A stretch of DNA of 64,000 nucleotides from positions 248,001 through 312,000 of the forward strand of contig JAVQMD010000001.1 in the NCBI GenBank assembly GCA_032595675.1, in the 5' to 3' direction. Positions 54,127 through 61,800 of the stretch are shown piece after piece. This DNA comes from Candidatus Electrothrix rattekaaiensis (GTDB lineage Bacteria > Desulfobacterota > Desulfobulbia > Desulfobulbales > Desulfobulbaceae). Within the stretch, counting starts at the first letter, position 1. Each line of letters begins with the position of its first letter. Both the position numbers and the translations under genes were made by a program. The notes below the pieces were generated by a model. The model saw nothing but the letters and a program-made list of their open reading frames with translations. It made no database searches and had not been told where the DNA came from.

Positions 54127-54318
54127 TCAGGAAGCCCCATCATGGGCACCAAGTACTTTTACACAAGGGTCCAGAGGGAATTGTTTAGTACATCCCGCTA
54201 GAACCTGATCGGCAAACAGGGCAACAGCCTTCAAACTTGGCTTTTCATACGGGAGCTTCTGCATCGCATCCTTTGAGTTTGTTTGTTCAACAGTTTGTAA
54301 CGGCTTTTCCTTGCTCAT
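54127..54318 (-). CDS. Candidate ribosomal peptide (RiPP) precursor, 63 residues
   Basis: 63 residues. The N-terminal 40 look like a leader: Tyr24-x-x-Pro27-x-Leu29 in PYEKPSLKAV is the YxxPxL motif that PqqD-like (RRE) proteins bind in lasso-peptide leaders, followed by ALFADQVLAG. The core would be about 21 residues, starting near Cys43, with a second Cys at 52, Asp50/Asp60, His59 and a terminal Ser63. The ATG at 54318 lies three bases after the radical SAM stop, with GAGAAGAAG in the end of that gene as ribosome site, so the two are tightly coupled. The core is short on the repeats seen in multi-core families. Sactipeptide-like thioethers from Cys43 or Cys52 are possible; the product is unknown. 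Confidence 0.85.
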   Translation of the reverse strand: MSKEKPLQTVEQTNSKDAMQKLPYEKPSLKAVALFADQVLAGCTKQFPLDPCVKVLGAHDGAS

Positions 54319-54321
54319 CGT

Positions 54322-55455
54322 TCAACTCTTCTTCTCTAAAGTTTTATTTCTTCGCATTTCAGCATATTGACAATAAAAAACATCAACCTGTTCTGGGATT
54401 CCCTTCGTTAAAGCAAAAGCACCTGGACAACCCGAACATATTCCTTTATTGCGACACTTAGAGCAGGAAAAAAGTGGGCTGGCCTTGGATAAACTGAACT
54501 CCTTCAGCCTTCCATTCCATCCATCTACTATTCCTCCTTTATTATTCAGATCAACACTATACTCCTCCACTATCACACAAGGTTGTAATTTCCCGTAAGG
54601 AGTAATATGATATAATGACCTCCCTGCTCCGCAGTAATACAGTTTATCCGATGATTCTGTCGAGCTTGATTTCGCTATCACTCCGGCCAGTTCAAGTGCC
54701 AGTTCATCTATACTCAAATCGACATCGCTTGCCTGATCCGGCGAGAGACGATACTGAAGCGGGCCAGTCAACCTACACTCATCGGTGTCGACATTCGATC
54801 GCCCGCCATTATCCTCATGAGCTACTGCTGCATGTATGGAGCAATCATGGCGAAACTGAAGCCCCATGTTCATTGCCAGCTCACGAATGGCCGGAAACTC
54901 ATCCACATTCAGTGTTAACACCATAGTCTTCAGACGTAGACGAACCCCTGCGCTCCTTAAACGTTCTATTCCTGTCATACAGCCAGAAAATGAACCTGTT
55001 TGCTGGGTTACAGCTTCAAAAGTTTCCTGTGTCGCACCGTAGACTGTTATCTCTAACATTCTAGGTGGATATTCAAGGAAAGCTCTGGTTATTTCATCGG
55101 TCACCAGAGAACCGTTACAGAATACCGTCACCAGGAGTCCGGCCCGAACGGCGTATTTGTAAATCTCCACAAAATCAGGACGGAGCATTGGATCTCCTCC
55201 GGTCAGGAGGAGAAATAGGGTACCCGCCTCAACCATTTCGTCAATCAGACGAAATACAGCATCCGTATCAAGTTCCCGATGTCGATGTCGACGAATGCAC
55301 TCCTGATCACCAAGGTAGCAGTGAACACAACGAAAATTGCAACGGCGAGTCAACTCAAAGGAGGCAGCCAAAGGTGTTCGTGAAGCAACAGCTTTGGCAA
55401 AATAGCGTGCGGTGTCTGTTTCTCCTGCGCTAAAGCAATCTTTTTCCTTCATCAT
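54322..55455 (-). CDS. Radical SAM/SPASM maturase of the peptide operon
   Basis: 377 residues. The cluster motif CxxxCxxC is at Cys39/Cys43/Cys46 (TRRCNFRCVHCYLGD), followed by LLTGGDPMLRPDF. The C-terminal SPASM part (about 330-365) has CSKCRNKGICSGCPGAF and DVFYCQYAE, plus LYYCGAGRSLYHITPYG before it. This matches PqqE/AlbA-type peptide-modifying enzymes. It lies between the PqqD-like gene (six bases) and the precursor (three bases), which makes it the prime candidate for installing a crosslink in the precursor. Confidence 0.94.
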   Translation of the reverse strand: MMKEKDCFSAGETDTARYFAKAVASRTPLAASFELTRRCNFRCVHCYLGDQECIRRHRHRELDTDAVFRLIDEMVEAGTLFLLLTGGDPMLRPDFVEIYKYAVRAGLLVTVFCNGSLVTDEITRAFLEYPPRMLEITVYGATQETFEAVTQQTGSFSGCMTGIERLRSAGVRLRLKTMVLTLNVDEFPAIRELAMNMGLQFRHDCSIHAAVAHEDNGGRSNVDTDECRLTGPLQYRLSPDQASDVDLSIDELALELAGVIAKSSSTESSDKLYYCGAGRSLYHITPYGKLQPCVIVEEYSVDLNNKGGIVDGWNGRLKEFSLSKASPLFSCSKCRNKGICSGCPGAFALTKGIPEQVDVFYCQYAEMRRNKTLEKKS

Positions 55456-55461
55456 ATTCTA

Positions 55462-55758
55462 TCAATGCCCGACAGTTTCCACAATCAACCCTGCTTCAAA
55501 AAGTTCAGAAGCGATCTCCAGTACATCGCCCTTAATTATTTCTAAATTGATATCGTAGAGTTGTTCAAGCTGCCCCCCTATCTCAGCAAGAGAACGTGCC
55601 CCGTCAAGTGACTCCCAAATAAACGCCCCAGTCTCATTCAAAGAATAGAGATTATCCATAGAAGCAAGCTCTCCTGAAATCGGAACAAGCAGTGTTTCAT
55701 CCATCACCTTCCGAGTAACAATATTATCCGCCTTTTTAAGTACCATGTCAAGCTGCAC
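55462..55758 (-). CDS. PqqD-like RiPP recognition element protein
   Basis: 98 residues from GTG 55758; ATG 55746 is an alternative four codons in. The PqqD fold is evident: beta strands in VTRKVMDETLLVPI, LYSLNETGAFIWESLDGARSLAEI (the NETGAFIW turn is the family signature), then helices ending IASELFEAGLIV. Such stand-alone proteins bind the leader of the precursor and deliver it to the radical SAM enzyme. It is the first gene of the operon. Only 27 bases separate it from the hairpin at 55793-55820. Confidence 0.92.
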   Translation of the reverse strand: MQLDMVLKKADNIVTRKVMDETLLVPISGELASMDNLYSLNETGAFIWESLDGARSLAEIGGQLEQLYDINLEIIKGDVLEIASELFEAGLIVETVGH

Positions 55759-55785
55759 AACACCCTCTCATTATTTCAATTTCAT

Positions 55786-55820
55786 TAAAAATGGAATCAC
55801 CCCCTTCCGGGGGTGATTCC
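55786..55820 (-). terminator. Strong hairpin between the giant peptidase gene and the peptide operon
   Basis: GGAATCACCCCC (55793-55804) pairs perfectly with GGGGGTGATTCC (55809-55820) around TTCC: 12 pairs. On the minus strand, where transcription comes from the peptidase gene, the hairpin is followed by ATTTTT. It is a good terminator for that gene, but the PqqD-like start is only 27 bases further on, so it could also act as an attenuator that lets part of the transcripts through. Confidence 0.9.
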
Positions 55821-55870
55821 TTTAATAACTATTCAGGGTAAAGACCCAACCTGTTATTTATTCGCGCTTT

Positions 55871-58800
55871 TTACTGGTACATCACCGGAATATGCGCAGC
55901 AGGATCACCCAGCAAATTATAGATATCAAGCGTATAGCGCTTTTCTCCTTGTTTGACATTGAAATAATGTTGCTTAGCCTGAACAACAGCATCGCCGAAC
56001 CTATACGTCTCAGAATCAGATAAACTTCGGTAAAATCCTTCTGACAAGATGTCTGCAAGGTAATTACGGGATAGGCCGGTAGCTCCAAAGAAACCAACAG
56101 CCGCACCGCCCGGTTGCAAGACAGCACTCTCGCCTACACTGTTCATGGCCGGATAACCGAAGCTTGCAGAAGAGCAGGCCATACTGACCATCAACACAGG
56201 TGAAGTGAGATCAGTCATGGACTCAATTCCACTTGATGACATCAGAGAACTATTTGCCCCGTAACCTATCCAAGAACTGTGACCTGTATAGTGCAGAATA
56301 TTAGTCCCCTGCTGAAGAGTGCTAGTAATCCCGTTTTTAACTCCTGAATACCCAAGACTATCAGCATCAAGCCTATTCACTTGAAAATATTTCGAAACAA
56401 GAGCATCTACCTGATTGGTACTGGACATAAAATCGCCTGCCAACGGGTCACTCTTGTCTGTTACTAGCGTCACTACTCGATTTCCTTTCAGCAATGCATG
56501 CTCATAATCAATGATTTTATCAAAATATGAGTTCAATTCAGCATTGTCAACGACGGGTATCCGGCCAATGGAAAATTCTGGAACTCCATCATCACCAACA
56601 ACATCCGCCAGTGCATTGTCACTGGGATAAAAGCCGTCAGGGGTGGAAACTAACATACTGGGCAGCCGAGAGGCCCCATACCCTAGATAATCTTTATAAT
56701 CGTAGGAACCGTCTCCGATCAAAGCCACATATCCAGGAACCTGCGCCCAGTTTTTATAGACATACGACAAGAAATCACGCACCGCCTCCGGTGCGGCTAG
56801 GCCATGACTGAACTCGTCCTGCACGTCCTCAATATCAATGAGCATTACCGTCATCCCCTCGCCTGCCCGATGATCAGCAAGCTTCTGAGCGGATTTCATC
56901 AGATCCAACGAAGTGATGATCAGATAGTCTGCCCGATTATTGGCACTGCGCAACTGCGAGGGACTGTCAACCGTCATATCGCTAGCAACACTTGTACCAA
57001 TATTTTCGGTGACAAAATATTTATGCCCCGGTTCTGTCAACACGGTGACCGTATACTCACCAGCCTTATTCTTGTCGAGCAAGGTTTTTACCCGCTGTAC
57101 GGAGTTCGAATCCGTAATATCCAACGCCAACACATTAGCACTCTTAAAACCTTTTACAGTCACTCTGTCATAATCGGTATTAGCCAAGAACAGCTCTCCG
57201 TTAACAGCCTCATAGCTGCGCTGGTACTCCACCTCGATGGAATCAAGGAAAACCATTGAATAGGCAACACCGGTGTTCAAATGAGATACTATGCGCACCT
57301 CATTAGTCCCCTCCTGGAGCAATTCAGCCGCGACCTCGCCCCTGAACCGGTAATCACCCTCCTCGGACCATTCCGCCGTACCGACATCATGCCCGTTCAA
57401 CAAAACGCTTACTTTATACGGTGGAGCCTGACCGGAATTCCTGTTAGTAACCCCGACCAAATTAACCGTAACAGTCGCGATACCTTCCCCTGTCAAATAC
57501 GGAGTATCTACTGTATGAAGTAACTCAGCATCGGCTCCGTAAGCAAATACGTATTCCCAAGCCCAGAAATCATTCAGCGGTTTATTGATGTTATACAAAT
57601 ACAGGGGTGTGTGATTTTCCTCAAGTTTAACATGAGCTAAAAATGATTGCTCTTCCTCAATGCTCTCTTCCGCCCGGCCTGGGGTGTTTTTCATCTTAAC
57701 CCCTTTCACTCCCAATTCAAGAAGGTATACATTCCAAGGGATATCATTTCGTTCTGGGGCCTGCCCGTAAAACCACAAGCCGGATCCGGTAGTTGCCGTA
57801 ATCACCGGAATAGATTCACCGGCCAGTGTCACCAAGCATTTCTTCGCCTTCAAATACTGTACAACCTGATTCTCAGAAAACCCGGATGTCGTTGCCAACT
57901 CGGCAGCGGTCAGGTAAACCAAACCGTCTTTACTGACCGGTATTTTCAGCGTACTCCCTGTCTTCTTTTTTTCTTCAGCGACCATCTTGAGGGAGAACTC
58001 GTCTCGGGCAACAAAACGCTTAATTTGTTTCTCGGAAAACTCCTGATGCGTCAATGTGTACCCTTCCGGGCCGTCGGCGAACATCCGATTATTCGCTAAC
58101 AGGGGTTGCTCCGCTGTCACCGTGTACGGCCCGGAAATTATTCCTTGATCATTCACCGCCACCTCGACCACGCGGTAGGTATAGCTTGAACCGGCTTTTG
58201 CCGACTTATCAACATACCGATACGTTCCACCATGCGGCGGAGTCAGCATACCGGGCAAAAATTTCTTTGTGATTGCCTGATACTTGCCGCTTTGTTTGTT
58301 CAGTCGTTCCAGCAGAAAGCCGATAGTACCGATTTCACTAGCTGTTTTCCATTCCAGCACAACCTGATTTTCACTATTCACGTAGGCGTTAAAGGAGCTG
58401 ACCAAGGCGTAAGTGGGGACAGGGTCATCGTAGCCAAAATCAACATCCTCACAGCTTATTAGAGGTGAGCAGGCAGTAGCACCACCACCGGAAGCAACTG
58501 TCACATTGTATGATTCTGACAATCCGTCACTGGAATCTGGATCAACAGAGAGCACATAGCTGTCCAGTTGACCGTTCGTATCCGTCACCTCCACGGTATA
58601 ATCACCGGGAGGAAGACCCGGAAAGAGGTATTTTCCGGTGGAGTCGGTTACATCCTGGGCAATAACAACATAATCACTAATAGAAGTATCATATACTTTC
58701 AATACCACTGTGACACCGGCAATACCTCCGATATCTTTGTGATAGATTGTGTCACCTATATCAGAGGTAGGTGTCGAGGAGAACTGGTAGCCGAAGTCGG

Positions 58801-61800
58801 CGGTCAGAACTGTCTCGCCTGCCGCTGTGATACTGACAGAAGTGCTGTGATCTTTTGTCCCGTCAGGATCACCGGTTTGTGTTGCACCGGTGGGAAGGGT
58901 TGTTGTATCCACCACTACTTTATAACTATCAGGAGCTACGCCTGTAAACAGGTAGCTGCCGTCAGGGCCGGTTTCAGCGGTCACAGCAGTTGTTCCATCC
59001 GCTTCGTAAACAGTGCTGCCGTCAGAGTATTTGAGAGCAACCGTCACGCCTCCTAGCCCCGACTCCCCCATATCCTGCACCCCGTCGCCGTCAGCATCAT
59101 TCCAGATGCGGTCGCCGATGTTTCCGGTGGTCGGAACATTGGGACCGTACCAGAAATCGGCATCAAGATACTCGGTACCCGGTGCAGTTATATTGACAAC
59201 CGTCTGCGCATCCAAAGTGGAATCCGGGTCATAGATCTGCTGTGTTCCCGTAGGCAGGTTGGACGGCAGAGATTTCACAACAACCGTGTAGGTACCTGTC
59301 CCCAGCCCGGTGAACAGATATTTACCGTTCGCATCGGTTACTACAGTCGGGCAGTCTACACCCGGATTACAGAATTCGTTCTGCAATTCAACCACGGCAC
59401 CTTCTATGCCCTGATCCGGGGCACCGTCGCCGTCTGTATCCAGCAGAATGCTGTCACCGATGGAACTCGGAGGACTCAAATCAAAGAGGTAATCCTCCAC
59501 TTCACCGTTTTTGGCTTCGCCTTTAAAGGCATACTTTGGAAGCTCCAGGGCGGGTGCGCCTTTCGGGAAGAAGCGAAAACGGGCATAACCGGGAGAGCTC
59601 AACCCGCCTGCCGGAATAGTGAACGAAATATTTTGATCAGCAACTGTTGCTCCGGGTGTACCAATGGCTTCATTAATAATCATCTCTCCGGTACCGTTGA
59701 AGGAACCATCGCCATTGAAATCGATCCAGGCGACCAAATGCCCTGCTCCATATGTGGTAACACTAACTGTACCGCCACCTGCACCTTCGAACCAAGTACC
59801 GACCTGAACAACACCATCATCATCATCAGCAATCGCACCGGCGGAAGGCTGACCATCTACTTCAGCACTCACCCCTGCACCGAGATACAGATTCGGCGTC
59901 TCAGGAACAATATGGCGGGCACCGTCAATACCTAACTTGGTTTCAAAAGGCAGGGGCAGATCGCCGAAATCAAAGGCAACTGTCTGTTCGAAAGCAAAGT
60001 CCAGTCCCTCAGTATTAGTGGTACTGGGGGTGATACTCTGCCAAGCTGAGCTGGTGTACCCGTCAAGGTCGGTATATTCTTTTAGTCCTGTCGCCGGGGT
60101 ATTTGCGACCGCAGTTGTTAAATTCAAAAGATCCGCAGGGGCATCAAGAGACACAAGATAGCTTTCATTGGTCCCGCTCACCGAGGGTAAACCGGTAAAG
60201 GCGTACTTGCCTTCCGCATCAGTGACGGTTTGGGTTATAGGTACCAACTCACCAGCATCAACAATCCCATCCCCATCTGCGTCCGTCCATTTGGAAACAT
60301 AGACCGTTGTACCTTCATAGGGCAATTCGGAGGCAGGGTCAAACGGGTCGGTTTCACCTACAGCACCAGCACCGCAGTAACCGTTCCCGGTGCTGCCTTC
60401 CAGACAGATTGTGCCACTGAGGTCGTTAACCGGGGTAAACTGGTAACCCAAGTCGGCATCATCAACAGGAGTTGAGCCGAGAGTTAGCTCAATGCTGTTG
60501 TCCAGTGCGCCACTGTCGTGTCCATTATAGGATGGTGTCAATGTGCCGTATTCCGTAGGCCAATCCTGGTCACCGGTGTCCACCGTGACCGTATACTTGT
60601 TCCCATCAACCAGACCCTCAACAAAGGCATAGTTGCCGTTTTCGTCGGTTTCAGTTATATAAACAACATCACCGGCATCGCCACAACCGTCTGTCCCGCA
60701 ATCCGTTAAAGTGACCGTCACATAAGGTATGGCCACATCTGTGGCATCCATATCACCGCCGCTGTTATTTGTATCTATAAACAGCTGGTCACCGATAAAC
60801 AGAGGCGGTTCATAGCCGAAATCCGCGCCCATGTAGCTGTTGCCGTTGATGGCGACATCCTGGCTGTTGTCACATGTCGAAGCCAAAGGATCAGTGCAGA
60901 CCAAGCCGTTGTTGTCCGGGTCGGCAGTCTGTGCAGGACTGCCCGGAATGGAACCGACTGCAACAGTGTAATTATCATCCGGCAGGCCGTAGAACAGATA
61001 CTTGCCGTCCGCATCCGTGGTTGTGGTTCCGACATATTCAGGATCACTCGGATCACAAGGAACAGAAGCCACCGGTTCGGTGCAAAGATACACTTCAACC
61101 CCTGCAATTCCCGGCTCACCCGTACCCTGAGTACCGTCACCGTTGACATCCCAGTAGATGCTGTCGCCGATCACACCAGTGGGGGTGAAGCCGAAGTTAT
61201 TATTTTCACTCGTTGTTGAGCCGGAAAGTGTTTGTTCAAAATACCGAGTTGTGCCTTCATCAGTCCCGGTCGTCGGGGTATAGATAGCATCCCCAAGTCC
61301 CTTAGGTAGATTGGCATCTGTTTCGCTGACCGCCACCCGGTACGTACCGTTAGGCAGATCGCCGAAGTGATACGATCCTACCGGATCAATATTTCCGTCT
61401 CCGTCTACATCAGTTGTACCGTCCGATGCGGGCTGCGTATCCAGATCAAACCATGTTGTTCCGTTGTCCGGGGTCCACTGCAAGGTCACAGTGACATCGC
61501 CGATGCCTGCTTCAGCACTGCTGTTCTTGACTGTATCGCCGTCAAGATCAGTCCAGACCAACCCGCTGATAGCATTTTCATCTTGCGGAGGTTGGTAACC
61601 GAAATCAAGGCCGGTGACATTGCCGCCGGTGACATCGGCCTTGCCGTCGCCGTCACATTGTGTGCCGACACAGACACCGCCGCCGGGAGCGACATCAGGA
61701 TCTTCTATCTGCTGATAGGTGCCTATCGGAGTATCATCAACCACGACAATGAAATTTTGCGAAGGCAGATCGGGGAATGAGTACGAACCGTCCGGATTGG

